A DNA stretch of 64,000 nt from Alphaproteobacteria bacterium (GCA_017308235.1 JAFKFL010000023.1:62001-126000), one strand, 5' to 3'. Numbered from the stretch's first letter, positions 53,040 through 62,547 are shown. The notes: generated by a model from the sequence alone, not told the origin. Made by a program: numbers and translations.

Positions 53040-53588
53040 CTACTTCTTGGCTTTTGCCTCGAACTCGTGGATCGCTGTCAGCGTGTTCTCGACGTGCTTG
53101 TCAGGATTGCGATCGGCATAGGCGTAGATGATCTTGCCGTCCGGGGCGATGACGTAGGAAATCCGGTCGGCAATGTCAGTCGAACCGGTACGGACCAAAG
53201 TCGAGTCGTAGGCGCGAATCACCTTAAGATCGGGGTCCGCCGCGACCGGAAATTTAGCCGAGCATTCCTGGGTCGAAAACTGGTGCAGGGTCCCAATGTC
53301 GTCAGCCGACATGCCGATCAACGTGGCGCCGGCTGCAGCGAAGCGGTCGGCCGCCTCGGCGAACTCATGCGCCTCGGCTGTACAGCCTTTGGTGAAGGCC
53401 TTTGGGAAGAAGTAGAGGACGACAGGTCCCTTCTTCAGGGCATCTGCCAGCGAAAAGGTGAATTCCTTTCCACCAACCGCTGCCGACGCCGTGAAATCTG
53501 GAGCGACAGCACCCGGCTTCAATGCAGCGAAGGCAGGCGCCGCAAAAACGCAACCGAGTGCCAAAGCAACTGCTACAACTCGTTTCAT
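53040..53588 (-). CDS. Exported AhpC/TSA-family peroxiredoxin (BCP-like)
   Basis: 182 aa from the ATG at 53588 (GGAG upstream). Signal peptide MKRVVAVALALGCVFAAPAF, mature from about ALKPGAVAPDF. The thioredoxin fold has YFFPKAFTKGCTAEAHEF with the peroxidatic Cys (TKGCT); a second Cys in TQECSAKF could resolve it. Family members reduce peroxides; here in the periplasm. Stands alone between the class II aldolase and Old Yellow Enzyme genes. Confidence 0.9.
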   Translation of the reverse strand: MKRVVAVALALGCVFAAPAFAALKPGAVAPDFTASAAVGGKEFTFSLADALKKGPVVLYFFPKAFTKGCTAEAHEFAEAADRFAAAGATLIGMSADDIGTLHQFSTQECSAKFPVAADPDLKVIRAYDSTLVRTGSTDIADRISYVIAPDGKIIYAYADRNPDKHVENTLTAIHEFEAKAKK

Positions 53589-53670
53589 ACTCAACTCCAC
53601 CACTTTGACTGGCCGAAACCATAGACCGATGTGGTGGGGCGTTCGCGTCACGTCATGGTGAGGCAGATCG

Positions 53671-54831
53671 TCAAACGGTGTTCATGCCTTTCGTGTATGT
53701 GGACGGCACGACTGTCTTCACTGCCTGAGCGCGCTTGGCCAGCCAATAGGCTTGCGCTGGCGGCACGGAGGCGAAACCCTTGTCGATGCCCAGTTTTTGC
53801 GCCGCATCCATCGGCCAGTTGGGATTGTAAAGAAGCTCACGCGCGAGAGCGATCAGGTCGGCGCGGCCCTGCTGCAGGATCTGCTCGGCCTGATCGGCAT
53901 GCACAATCAGCCCAACAGCCATGCTCATGATCCCGGCATCCTTTCTCAGCCGCTCAGCGTACGGCACCTGGTAACCGTACGTCACCGGCCCCGTGCTCAC
54001 GACGGGAGCGCCGCGCATGCCTCCGGAGCTGCAATCGATCACATCGACGCCCTTTGGTTTCACCAGCTTGGCGAGTGCAACGCTCTGGTCGGGGCCCCAG
54101 CCGGCATCATCCTCGACAGAGAGCCGCAGGAACAGGGGCTTCGACGCCGGCCAATGCGCGCGCACGCTCTCCACCACCTCGATGCAGAAGCGCATGCGAT
54201 TCAACTCGCTGCCGCCGTACTCGTCATTGCGCCGGTTCGAGAACGGCGAGAGGAACTGATGGATGAAATATCCGTGCGCCCCATGGATATCGAGCACTTC
54301 GAAGCCTGCCTCGTTGGCCCGCCGGGCCGCCTGCCCCCAGCGCTCGATGACTTCGGGGATTTCATCGCGCGTCAGCGCTCGCGGTGTTGGATCCGTCGCA
54401 GGCGCGTTGACCGCGCTCGAGGAAACGAGTTCCCAGGCCTCCCAGTCGTCGATCTCGGACGACGGCGTGAGCGGTGCGCCGCCCTCCCACGGCCGGAACC
54501 GCCGCGCCTTGCGCCCGGAATGGCCGAGCTGGATGCCGGGGACGGCATTGTGCAGTTTGATGAAATCGACGCAGCGCTTCAGTCCGGGAACGAACGCATC
54601 GTCCCATAGGCCAAGATCGCCCACCGTGCCGCAGCCCCGTCGTTCGACCTTGGTCGATTCCATGATGACGAGACCCGCGCCGCCAGCGGCGTATCGTCCG
54701 GCGTTCATCAGATGCCAGTCGGTCGCAAAGCCCTTGATTGCGGAATATTGGTGCATCGGCGCCACCACGACCCTGTTTTTCAAGGTCACGTCGCGGATCG
54801 AAATCGGTTCGAACAGCTTCGGTTGCGCCAT
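53671..54831 (-). CDS. NADH:flavin oxidoreductase, Old Yellow Enzyme family (YqjM-like)
   Basis: 386 aa with GGAGGAG upstream. FMN TIM-barrel marks are LFEPISIRDVTLKNRVVVAPM, GLVIMESTKVERRG, IQLGHSGRKA, HGAHGYFIHQFLSPFSNRR and DLIALARELLYNPNWP. In YqjM-type enzymes the position after SPM is a redox-tuning Cys; here it is His (APMHQYS). The family reduces activated double bonds with NAD(P)H. Its start lies only 13 bp from the divergent CoA-binding gene. Confidence 0.93.
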   Translation of the reverse strand: MAQPKLFEPISIRDVTLKNRVVVAPMHQYSAIKGFATDWHLMNAGRYAAGGAGLVIMESTKVERRGCGTVGDLGLWDDAFVPGLKRCVDFIKLHNAVPGIQLGHSGRKARRFRPWEGGAPLTPSSEIDDWEAWELVSSSAVNAPATDPTPRALTRDEIPEVIERWGQAARRANEAGFEVLDIHGAHGYFIHQFLSPFSNRRNDEYGGSELNRMRFCIEVVESVRAHWPASKPLFLRLSVEDDAGWGPDQSVALAKLVKPKGVDVIDCSSGGMRGAPVVSTGPVTYGYQVPYAERLRKDAGIMSMAVGLIVHADQAEQILQQGRADLIALARELLYNPNWPMDAAQKLGIDKGFASVPPAQAYWLAKRAQAVKTVVPSTYTKGMNTV

Positions 54832-54844
54832 GTATACTCCTCCA

Positions 54845-55333
54845 ATGACTGCGATCGTTCACGACCGCTACGATGACACATATTTGCGCGGCATCCTGCG
54901 CGCAACCAAGACCATTGCCATGGTCGGCGCGTCCGCCAACTGGAACCGCCCGTCGTACTTTGCCATGAAGTATCTGCTCGACCGCGGATACAAGGTCATC
55001 CCGGTCAATCCCGCGGCGGCCGGACAGCAAATCCTAGGCCAGAAAGTTTACGGCTCGCTCGATGAGTTGCCCGTCAAGGCCGACATGATCGATATCTTCC
55101 GCAACTCCGAAGCTGCCGGTCCGATCACCGACGCCGCGATCAAGCATGGGGCAAAGGTGGTCTGGATGCAGCTCGGCGTCTGGAATGACGATGCCGCCCA
55201 TCGCGCGGAAGCGGCCGGCCTCAAGGTGGTCATGAACCGTTGCCCCAAGATCGAACATTCGCGCCTTGCCGGCACCATCGAATGGCACGGCATTGCAAGC
55301 GGCGTGATCAGCAGCAAGAAACGCAAGCTCTAG
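54845..55333 (+). CDS. CoA-binding protein (YccU-type Rossmann fold)
   Basis: 162 aa from the ATG at 54845; the open frame continues far upstream but only inside the divergent gene. RGILRATKTIAMVGASANWN is the nucleotide-binding start, followed by FAMKYLLDRGYKVIPVNP, GSLDELPVKADMIDIFRNSE and VVWMQLGVWND, all standard for the CoA_binding_2 family. Role unknown; homologues bind CoA. No ribosome site is visible, which fits a leaderless message. The luciferase-like gene follows 27 bp later. Confidence 0.87.
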   Translation: MTAIVHDRYDDTYLRGILRATKTIAMVGASANWNRPSYFAMKYLLDRGYKVIPVNPAAAGQQILGQKVYGSLDELPVKADMIDIFRNSEAAGPITDAAIKHGAKVVWMQLGVWNDDAAHRAEAAGLKVVMNRCPKIEHSRLAGTIEWHGIASGVISSKKRKL

Positions 55334-55360
55334 CTTCGTTGCCAGAGGGAGGAAGCATCC

Positions 55361-56365
55361 ATGAAATTCGGCGTGTTCGATCACATGGATCGGGCCGGCG
55401 ACAACCTCGCTCGGCAGTTCGATGAGCGGCTCAGCCTGATCGAGCTGTACGAGAAGAGCGGCTTTCACGCCTATCATATCGCCGAGCACCACGCGACGCC
55501 GCTCGGCATGGCGCCGTCGCCCAGCGTGTTCCTGGCGGCAGTGGCACAGCGAACCACGACACTGCGCTTTGGGCCATTGGTCTATACGGTGAACCTCTAT
55601 CACCCGCTGCGCTTGATCGACGAAATCTGCATGCTCGACCAGTTGAGCCACGGCCGTCTCGAGCTCGGTATCGGCCGCGGAATCTCGCCCTACGAGGTCG
55701 GGTACTACGGCGTCGATCCGGCAACAGGTCCTGAGCGCTTCGCCGAGGCGCTCGAAGTCATCCTCAAGGGCCTCGCCGTGCCTCGCCTCACCTACAAGGG
55801 AAAGTACTTCACCTTCGAGGATGTGCCGATGGAGATGCGGCCGGTGCAGCAACCGCATCCGCCGCTCTGGTACGGCGCCAATTCGCTGGAAAGCGCCGAT
55901 CGGCTGGCGCGGCAGGCCTGCAACACGGTGGTCGGCATGAAGGCTGAGGGCGTTGGCACGTTCTCGGCGCGCTTCCGCGCTGCCTGGAAGGCGCTCGGCC
56001 GCCGCGATTCGGACTTGCCGCTGATCGGGCTCAGCCGCCATGTCGTCGTAGGCGATACCGATCGCGAGGCGCAGAGCGCGGCCAAGCGCGCCTTCGTGCT
56101 TTGGTACGATGCGCTGATCCATCTCTGGCGTGCGCACGGTGTCGGCTTGCCCCGTCAGTTGATACCCGCCGAATTCGAAGAGGCGTTGGACGCCGGCTAC
56201 ATCATCGCCGGCTCGCCGTCGACGGTGCGCGAGCGGATGAAGCGCGACAACGATATTGCCGGCATCAACTATTGCCTCTGCCGCTTGGCCTTTGGTGATC
56301 TCTCGCTGGAGGAGTCGACACGATCGGTCGAGCTGTTCACGCGGGAAGTCATGCCCGCTCTCTAG
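55361..56365 (+). CDS. LLM-class flavin-dependent oxidoreductase (luciferase-like)
   Basis: 334 aa with GAGGGAGG upstream. Bacterial luciferase-like TIM barrel: MKFGVFDHMDRAGDN, YHIAEHHATPLGMAPSPSVF, LRFGPLVYTVNLYHPLRLIDE and RLELGIGRGISPYEVGYYG. These use FMNH2 and oxygen (or F420 in other taxa) to oxygenate small molecules. The position after an Old Yellow Enzyme and a CoA-binding gene gives no clear substrate. Convergent with the DegP gene, with a hairpin between. Confidence 0.92.
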   Translation: MKFGVFDHMDRAGDNLARQFDERLSLIELYEKSGFHAYHIAEHHATPLGMAPSPSVFLAAVAQRTTTLRFGPLVYTVNLYHPLRLIDEICMLDQLSHGRLELGIGRGISPYEVGYYGVDPATGPERFAEALEVILKGLAVPRLTYKGKYFTFEDVPMEMRPVQQPHPPLWYGANSLESADRLARQACNTVVGMKAEGVGTFSARFRAAWKALGRRDSDLPLIGLSRHVVVGDTDREAQSAAKRAFVLWYDALIHLWRAHGVGLPRQLIPAEFEEALDAGYIIAGSPSTVRERMKRDNDIAGINYCLCRLAFGDLSLEESTRSVELFTREVMPAL

Positions 56366-56376
56366 CAGACAAGGCA

Positions 56377-56405
56377 AAGCCGGCGATGGAGACCACCGCC
56401 GGCTT
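56377..56405. terminator. Bidirectional hairpin between LLM and DegP genes
   Basis: AAGCCGGCG (56377-56385) pairs perfectly with CGCCGGCTT (56397-56405) around an 11-nt loop, in the 60-bp gap between convergent genes. A 9-bp GC stem with AA/TT ends; no longer T-run. Confidence 0.65.
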
Positions 56406-56425
56406 CGTCGAGAGTTCGTTATCCG

Positions 56426-57904
56426 TTACGCTGCCCGGGGAGATACAGCAACATACCGGGTCGCTCCCTCTCGATAGATCTTCAGCAACACCGGCTTGTT
56501 GGCCTTCTTCGCTTCCGTGAGCTTGCTGGCCGCAGCCTTCGGACTGTCGACGGTGTCGCGTCCGACTTGCTGGATGATGTCACCTGCCCGCAGTCCCTTG
56601 TCGTCGGCGGGGCTGCCCGGCTCGACGCCGGCAATCAGCGCGCCGTTGACCGAGTCCTTGAGGCCGAGTTCCTCGCGAGCCTCCGGCGTCACCGGCGCCA
56701 GCGAGAAGCCGAACGATCCGTGCTCGGCCTTCGCGCCAGGCTTGCTGCTGCCCTCGTCTGCCTTCGCCTGCTGGTTCGACGCGTAGTCGCCAAGCTTGGC
56801 CTCGAGGGTCATGGTCTTGCCGTCGCGCACCAGGCCGACCTTGACGGTCGAGCCGGGCTGCGCCGCGGCGATGGTACGGGTGAGATCTTTGATGTCGCCG
56901 ATCTCCTTGCCGTCGACGCTCTTGATCACGTCGCCCGACTGGATGCCGGCCGTGGACGCTGCACTCTTGGGTTCGACCTGCGCAACCATTGCGCCCTTGG
57001 TCGAGCCGAGCGACAGGCTGTCGGCGATTTCAGACGTTACCGGCTGAATTTCAACGCCAAGCAGCCCGCGCTCGACCCGCCCGTGATCACGCAGCTGCCC
57101 CACCACAGGCTGTGCGATGCTGGACGGAATGGCAAAACCCAGGCCAACGCTCCCACCCGACGGCGAGAAGATCGCCGTGTTGATGCCGATCACCTTGCCG
57201 TCCATGTTGAACAGCGGGCCACCGGAGTTGCCGCGGTTGATGGCGGCGTCGGTCTGGATGTAGTCGTCGAACGGACCCGAGTGGATGTCGCGGCCGCGCG
57301 CCGAGACGATGCCGGAGGTCACCGTGCCGCCAAGGCCGAACGGATTGCCGACCGCCATCACCGGCTGGCCGACGCGCACCTGGTTGGCATCGCCGAACTC
57401 GACATAGGGAAGCGGCTTGTCGGCCTTGATCTTCAGCACCGCGAGATCGGTCTTCTGATCGCCGCCCAGCAGCTTGGCCGGATACTTGGTGCCGTCCGCC
57501 ATCGTGACCGTAATCGATTCGGCCTGGCCGGCGACGTGGTAGTTCGTCACGACGATGCCCGACGGATCGACGATGAAGCCGGTGCCGAGCGCCTGCTCCT
57601 TGGGCATCGGCCGGGTCTTCATCTGGCCCTGACCGAACCGTTCGGCGAACTGGCGCATGAACTCTTCCATCTGCCGCTGCGTCGAGCGATCGGACATCTG
57701 CATGCCTTCGGCGCCCTCGGCCTTCATCGTCACCTGGACGTTGACGACGGCCGGCGTCACCTTGGCAGCAAGATCGGAAAGATCGCGCGGCGTGGCCTCA
57801 CCTGCCATCGCCGTCGGCGCGGTCAGGATCGGCATGATCACCGCCGGCGCGGTCAGCGCTGTCGTGAGCGCCAGGGCGGCTAGAATGGATTTGGTCTTCG
57901 ACAT
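56426..57904 (-). CDS. DegP/DegQ (Do-family) periplasmic serine endopeptidase
   Basis: 492 aa. N-terminal signal (MSKTKSILAALALTTALTAP), then a trypsin-like domain with the His in VVTNYHVAGQ, Asp in KTDLAVLKI and Ser in NRGNSGGPLF, and two PDZ domains (about 290-380 and 410-480; VEPKSAASTAGIQSGDVIKS and VEPGSPADDKGLRAGDIIQ). It degrades or refolds damaged envelope proteins. GAGGAG lies upstream. Divergent from an OmpR-type two-component system, which may control it. Confidence 0.96.
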   Translation of the reverse strand: MSKTKSILAALALTTALTAPAVIMPILTAPTAMAGEATPRDLSDLAAKVTPAVVNVQVTMKAEGAEGMQMSDRSTQRQMEEFMRQFAERFGQGQMKTRPMPKEQALGTGFIVDPSGIVVTNYHVAGQAESITVTMADGTKYPAKLLGGDQKTDLAVLKIKADKPLPYVEFGDANQVRVGQPVMAVGNPFGLGGTVTSGIVSARGRDIHSGPFDDYIQTDAAINRGNSGGPLFNMDGKVIGINTAIFSPSGGSVGLGFAIPSSIAQPVVGQLRDHGRVERGLLGVEIQPVTSEIADSLSLGSTKGAMVAQVEPKSAASTAGIQSGDVIKSVDGKEIGDIKDLTRTIAAAQPGSTVKVGLVRDGKTMTLEAKLGDYASNQQAKADEGSSKPGAKAEHGSFGFSLAPVTPEAREELGLKDSVNGALIAGVEPGSPADDKGLRAGDIIQQVGRDTVDSPKAAASKLTEAKKANKPVLLKIYREGATRYVAVSPRAA

Positions 57905-58061
57905 TGGGAAAATCTCCTCGTGGTCGCCTTGTTGGCTCGCGAGGAATATGGGACTTCGGTCGTGGCGACCTCATGTCCGCAACATTGAAAGTTTGTATAG
58001 TTCGCCCGCATTGCAGGACAGCCGAAAACGACAAAAATAGTGCCGGAACGAAAGGGCCGCG

Positions 58062-58736
58062 GTGAAAATCCTCCTGATTGAAGACGACCGGCAAACGGCG
58101 GATTACATCGCCAAGGGGCTGCGCCAGCACGGACATGTAGTCGATCAGGTCGACAACGGCCGCGACGGCCTCTACATGGCGACCGGCGAACCGTACGACG
58201 TGATGGTCGTCGATCGCCATCTACCCAAGATGGACGGCCTGTCGATGGTCAAGGCGGCCCGCGACGCCGGCATGCGCACGCCCGCCCTGTTCCTCACAAC
58301 CATGGGCGGCGTCGACGATCGCGTCGCCGGGCTCGAAGCCGGGGCCGACGACTATCTGGTAAAGCCCTTTGCCTTCGCTGAACTCCTGGCGCGGATCAGC
58401 GCGCTGGCTCGGCGGCCCCCCATGGTCGCGCAGACCAAGCTGCAGGTGGGCGGCCTTGAGCTGGACCTGCTGGGACGCGCGGTGACGCGCGAGGGCAAAC
58501 GACTCGACCTCCTGGCCCAGGAATTCAAGATCCTCGAATATCTCATGCGGCATGCCGGTGAAGTCGTCACCCGAACCATGTTGCTCGAGAAGGTCTGGGA
58601 TTTTCACTTCGATCCGAAGACCAACATCGTCGAGACGCATATCAGCCGCCTGCGCTCCAAGATCGACAAAGGCTTCGACAAGCCCTTGCTCCATACGGTG
58701 AGAGGAGCTGGCTATGTCATCCGCGCCGCCGAATAG
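58062..58736 (+). CDS. OmpR/PhoB-family response regulator
   Basis: 224 aa from a GTG start. The receiver domain has the acidic pair Asp8/Asp9, phospho-acceptor Asp51 (VVDRHLPKMDG), a Thr in FLTTMGG and Lys in DYLVKPFAF. The C-terminal winged helix has LDLLAQEFKILEYLMRHAGEVVTRTMLLEKVW (in pieces) and ETHISRLRSKIDKGF. Its 3' end overlaps the histidine kinase gene by 23 bp. Probably senses envelope stress or metal together with the divergent protease gene (inference). Confidence 0.96.
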   Translation: MKILLIEDDRQTADYIAKGLRQHGHVVDQVDNGRDGLYMATGEPYDVMVVDRHLPKMDGLSMVKAARDAGMRTPALFLTTMGGVDDRVAGLEAGADDYLVKPFAFAELLARISALARRPPMVAQTKLQVGGLELDLLGRAVTREGKRLDLLAQEFKILEYLMRHAGEVVTRTMLLEKVWDFHFDPKTNIVETHISRLRSKIDKGFDKPLLHTVRGAGYVIRAAE

Positions 58737-60090
58737 GATCTTCGGCCGGATCCTCCGCTCGGCGAGTTTTCGCCTGGCGTTGATTTACGCCGCACTGTTC
58801 GTCGTGTCGGCGTGCGTGCTGTTTGCGACCGTGTTCGTGACGGCGACGGTAGCCATGCAGAGCGACATGCAGGCGGTATTGAAAACCGAAGCCTTGCAGC
58901 TTGCCGAGATCCATCGCCGTTTCGGCCTGGTCGGTCTTGCCCAACAGATCACCCGCCGGATGGATTTCCGTACCCGCGGGCCGATCTACTACCTCTTGCA
59001 GGCGCCCAACCGGCAGGTCGTGGTCGGCAACCTGCCCGGCATGCCGCCGGTCGAAGGCGTGATCGATTTCCGAAACGAACGCGCGACCGACGAGGCGGAT
59101 GTCGAGCGCAGTCGACTCATGGGTTTCGGCCTTGTTCTGCCCGACGGCGCCTTTCTCCTGGTCGCGCAGGATGCAGGCCGGCTACTCGACATGCAGCGCG
59201 CGATCATCCGTGCCTTCGTGTGGGCCGGCGGCCTCACACTGTTCCTTGCGGTCGGCGGCGGTCTGTTGCTTGGCCGCAACTTCCTGCGCCGCATCGACAC
59301 GATCGGGCGTACCACGCGTGTCATCATGGAAGGCGATCTCAGTGCGCGCATTCCCGTCCGTGGCACCAACGACGAGATCGACCAGCTCGTGGCCAGCCTG
59401 AACGCCATGCTCGAGCGGATCCAGGCACTCATGGAAGGCCTGCGCCAGGTCACCGGCGACATCGCCCATGATCTGCGCACACCGCTCGGCCGGCTTCGGC
59501 AGCGGCTGGAGGACGCGCGCGAGCATGCCACGACCACAGGCGAATACGCTGTCGCGACCGACGCAGCCATCACCGAAGCCGACACGCTGCTCGAGACTTT
59601 CTCCGCCCTGCTGCGCATCGCCCAGATCGAAGCCGGCGCACAGAAGAGCGCCTTTTCCGAACTCGATCTCTCGGCACTGTTGCGCAGCGTCGGCGAGGCC
59701 TACTTGCCTTCAGCCGAAGACGCCCAGCATGCCCTGGATCTCAAGATCGACGGTGGCGTACGACTCACCGGCGACCGCCAGCTCGTCGCTCAGATGGTGT
59801 CGAACCTGATCGAGAACGCCCTGAACCACACGCCGGCCGACAGTACCGTCAGCCTTCGCCTGACACGACGAGATGCCGGCTTCGACATCGAGGTATCCGA
59901 CAACGGCTCCGGCATCCCCGAAGCTGAGCGTGAGCGCGTCTTCGACCGTTTCTATCGCCTCGACCGCAGCCGCACCACTGCCGGCAGCGGCCTCGGCCTC
60001 GCGCTCGTCAAGGCAATCGCCACACTGCACGGGTTGTCGATCAAACTTGAAGACGCGCATCCGGGTCTGCGCGTCACGATCTCGCACTAA
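58714..60090 (+). CDS. Membrane sensor histidine kinase (HAMP-HisKA-HATPase)
   Basis: 458 aa. Two membrane segments (LIYAALFVVSACVLFATVFV and WAGGLTLFLAVGGGLLLGR) flank a periplasmic sensor domain of about 130 aa. HAMP follows (RRIDTIGRTTRVIMEGDLSARI), then the phospho-His in GDIAHDLRTPLGRLRQ, N-box NLIENALNHTP, G1 DNGSGIPEAE, F-box FDRFYRLDRSR and G2 GSGLGLALVKAI. All catalytic boxes are intact. Paired with the overlapping response regulator. Confidence 0.97.
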   Translation: MSSAPPNRIFGRILRSASFRLALIYAALFVVSACVLFATVFVTATVAMQSDMQAVLKTEALQLAEIHRRFGLVGLAQQITRRMDFRTRGPIYYLLQAPNRQVVVGNLPGMPPVEGVIDFRNERATDEADVERSRLMGFGLVLPDGAFLLVAQDAGRLLDMQRAIIRAFVWAGGLTLFLAVGGGLLLGRNFLRRIDTIGRTTRVIMEGDLSARIPVRGTNDEIDQLVASLNAMLERIQALMEGLRQVTGDIAHDLRTPLGRLRQRLEDAREHATTTGEYAVATDAAITEADTLLETFSALLRIAQIEAGAQKSAFSELDLSALLRSVGEAYLPSAEDAQHALDLKIDGGVRLTGDRQLVAQMVSNLIENALNHTPADSTVSLRLTRRDAGFDIEVSDNGSGIPEAERERVFDRFYRLDRSRTTAGSGLGLALVKAIATLHGLSIKLEDAHPGLRVTISH

Positions 60091-60174
60091 GCATTTCGCC
60101 GCGCGAAGAAGCGGGGTCCAAGCAACATACTAGAGTGATTGTGGGTGCCTTCAGTTGAGGCGACACTGGCTGTC

Positions 60175-61239
60175 ATGGATACGCTCTTTGCCTATGTTGG
60201 CAGCTACACCACGCCCGAACGTCATGGTCGCGGCAACGGCATCAACGTCTACAAGGTTGATCGTCGAAGCGGCGCATTCGCTCACGTGAAGCGTTACGGC
60301 GGCCTCGAGAACCCCTCATTCCTGGCGGTCGATCCGACAGGACGGTATCTCTATTCAATCCATGGCGATCGCAGCGAAGTCACGGCCTTCGCGATCGACC
60401 CACGCACCGGCCACCTCCGCTTGCTCAATCGCCAATCGACCGGAGGCTACAACCCAATCCACCTTGCGTTCGACAGGACGGCGCGCTTCCTGGTCGTCGC
60501 CAACTACGGCACCGATTCGACGGCCGTCCTGCCGATCGACCGGGACGGAACCCTCGGCCCCTACTCGACGCTCACGACCGTGACCGGAACTGCGGGTCCG
60601 CATCGAACCGAGCAGACAAACATCCGACCTCATCACAATCCGCTGGACCGGTCGGGCCGTTATTTCTTCCTGCCCTGCAAAGGCGGCGACGTCGTGATTT
60701 CCTATCGACTCGACAAGAAGCGCGGCGTGCTGGTGGAGAGCGGTCGCGTCGCCGCACGGCCTGGTGCCGGTCCACGTCATATCGATTTCCATCCGCGGCT
60801 TCCCTCTGCGTATGTGATCAACGAGCTCGACTCCACCATCACGACCTACCGCCACGAGGGAGCCAGGCTCACGCCGTTGCAAGTCGTTCGTTCCACGCCC
60901 GACAATTTCACCGGCTACAGCACCGGCGCGGAAATCGCGGTCGATCGCGTCGGCCGTAACCTCTACGTCTCCAACCGGGGGCACGACAGTATCGGCGTTT
61001 TTGCGATCGATACGGCAAGGGGAACCCTCGCGCCCAAGCAATGGGTGCCGACCAAGGGCACCGTGCCGCGCTTTTTCGCGCTCGATCCGTCGGAACGCTT
61101 CCTGTATGTCGCCAACCAGGGCAGCCATACGATCTTCGCCTATCGCAGAGGGCGGGATGGGAAACTGTCACCGACCTCGACCAAGGTGGCCGTCGGCAGC
61201 CCGGCCTGCATTGTCTTCAGTGGCGGAGTGATACGATGA
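60175..61239 (+). CDS. Lactonase-family beta-propeller protein (6-phosphogluconolactonase-like)
   Basis: 354 aa from the ATG at 60175; a GTG at 60139 would add 12 aa. The YbhE/Pgl-type seven-bladed propeller shows YVGSYTTPERHGRGNGINVY, NPSFLAVDPTGRYLYSIHGD, NPIHLAFDRTARFLVVANYG, GPRHIDFHPRLPSAYVINE and FALDPSERFLYVANQGSHTI. Members hydrolyse sugar lactones; some are carboxy-muconate cyclases. It overlaps the downstream sulfhydrylase gene by 4 bp (ATGA). Confidence 0.9.
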   Translation: MDTLFAYVGSYTTPERHGRGNGINVYKVDRRSGAFAHVKRYGGLENPSFLAVDPTGRYLYSIHGDRSEVTAFAIDPRTGHLRLLNRQSTGGYNPIHLAFDRTARFLVVANYGTDSTAVLPIDRDGTLGPYSTLTTVTGTAGPHRTEQTNIRPHHNPLDRSGRYFFLPCKGGDVVISYRLDKKRGVLVESGRVAARPGAGPRHIDFHPRLPSAYVINELDSTITTYRHEGARLTPLQVVRSTPDNFTGYSTGAEIAVDRVGRNLYVSNRGHDSIGVFAIDTARGTLAPKQWVPTKGTVPRFFALDPSERFLYVANQGSHTIFAYRRGRDGKLSPTSTKVAVGSPACIVFSGGVIR

Positions 61240-62525
61240 GCGACAAGAACTACGGCTTCGAGACCCTGTCGGTCCATGCCGGCGCCGCGCCCGATCCGGC
61301 GACTGGCGCCCGCGCGCAGCCGATCTACCAGAGTACGGCCTACGTCTTCGAGGATGCCGACCATGCCGCGGCGCTGTTCAACCTGCAGACTGTCGGTTTC
61401 ATCTATTCCCGCCTCACCAATCCGACCAACGCCGCTCTCGAGACCCGTATCGCCACGCTTGAGGGAGGTCGCGGTTGCACGGTCACGTCGAGCGGACATG
61501 CGGCCCAGGTCCTCGGTTTGTTTCCGCTGATGCGGCCGGGCAACGATATCGTCGCATCGTCGCGCCTCTATGGTGGGTCTATCCAGCAGATGCGCAACAC
61601 CTATCCTAAGTTCGGCTGGACTGCACAAATCGTCGATGCCGACCAGCCTGACAATTTCAAACGCGCTGTCACTGAAAAGACGCAGGCTTTCTTCATCGAA
61701 AGCCTTGCGAATCCCGGCGGTGTGATCAGTGATATCGAGGCGATAGCGCGCATAGCCGAGTCGGCTGGCGTGCCGCTGATTGTTGACAATACTTTGGCCA
61801 CGCCGTGGCTCTGCAAGCCAATTGATTATGGAGCCACGCTGGTGGTGCATTCGACCACGAAATTCCTGAGTGGCAACGGCACGTCGATGGGCGGCGCCGT
61901 GGTCGATTCGGGCAAGTTCGACTGGGCGAAGAGCGGCAAGTTCCCGAGCCTGGCCGGGCCGGAGCCCGCCTATCATGGTCTCAATTTCTTCGAGACGTTC
62001 GGCGACATGGCCTACACGTTCCATAGCCACGCCGTAGGGTTGCGCGATCTCGGCCCCTCCCAGGCGCCGTTCAATGCCTGGCTCACCATGCTCGGCATCG
62101 AGACGCTTGGCCTGCGCATGGAGCGCCACTGCAGCAACGCGCTCGCGGTCGCGCGATATCTCGAAAAGCATTCCGCCGTCGCATGGGTCAACTATGCGGG
62201 ACTGCCCTCGAACAAATACAATGCGCTCGCGAAGAAATATCTGCCGCGTGGCGCCGGCTCGGTATTCACCTTCGGCGTCAAGGGCGGCTACGACGTGGGC
62301 GTGAAGATCGTCGACAGCGTAGAGCTCTTCTCGCATGTCGCGAACATCGGCGATGCCAAGAGCCTGATCATCCATCCTGCCTCGACCACGCATCGTCAGC
62401 TCTCGGAAGAGCAGCGCGTGGCCGCAGGCGCCGGCCCCGATGTGATCCGCCTCTCGATTGGCATCGAGACGGTGGACGATATCATTGCCGATCTTTACCA
62501 GGCCTTGGCCAAGGCCACCGCCTAA
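61236..62525 (+). CDS. metY: O-acetylhomoserine aminocarboxypropyltransferase (sulfhydrylase)
   Basis: 429 aa from the ATG at 61236 (GGAG upstream); a longer in-frame reading lies inside the lactonase gene. Cys/Met-metabolism PLP family: NYGFETLSVHAGAAPDPATG, PIYQSTAYVFED, RLTNPTNAALE, VDNTLATPWLCKP, the PLP Lys in VVHSTTKFLSGNG, and SLIIHPASTTHRQL. It makes homocysteine from O-acetylhomoserine and sulfide, downstream of homoserine dehydrogenase in methionine synthesis. Translationally coupled to the lactonase gene. Confidence 0.93.
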   Translation: MSDKNYGFETLSVHAGAAPDPATGARAQPIYQSTAYVFEDADHAAALFNLQTVGFIYSRLTNPTNAALETRIATLEGGRGCTVTSSGHAAQVLGLFPLMRPGNDIVASSRLYGGSIQQMRNTYPKFGWTAQIVDADQPDNFKRAVTEKTQAFFIESLANPGGVISDIEAIARIAESAGVPLIVDNTLATPWLCKPIDYGATLVVHSTTKFLSGNGTSMGGAVVDSGKFDWAKSGKFPSLAGPEPAYHGLNFFETFGDMAYTFHSHAVGLRDLGPSQAPFNAWLTMLGIETLGLRMERHCSNALAVARYLEKHSAVAWVNYAGLPSNKYNALAKKYLPRGAGSVFTFGVKGGYDVGVKIVDSVELFSHVANIGDAKSLIIHPASTTHRQLSEEQRVAAGAGPDVIRLSIGIETVDDIIADLYQALAKATA

Positions 62526-62547
62526 GCGATCAACAGGAGACCATTAG

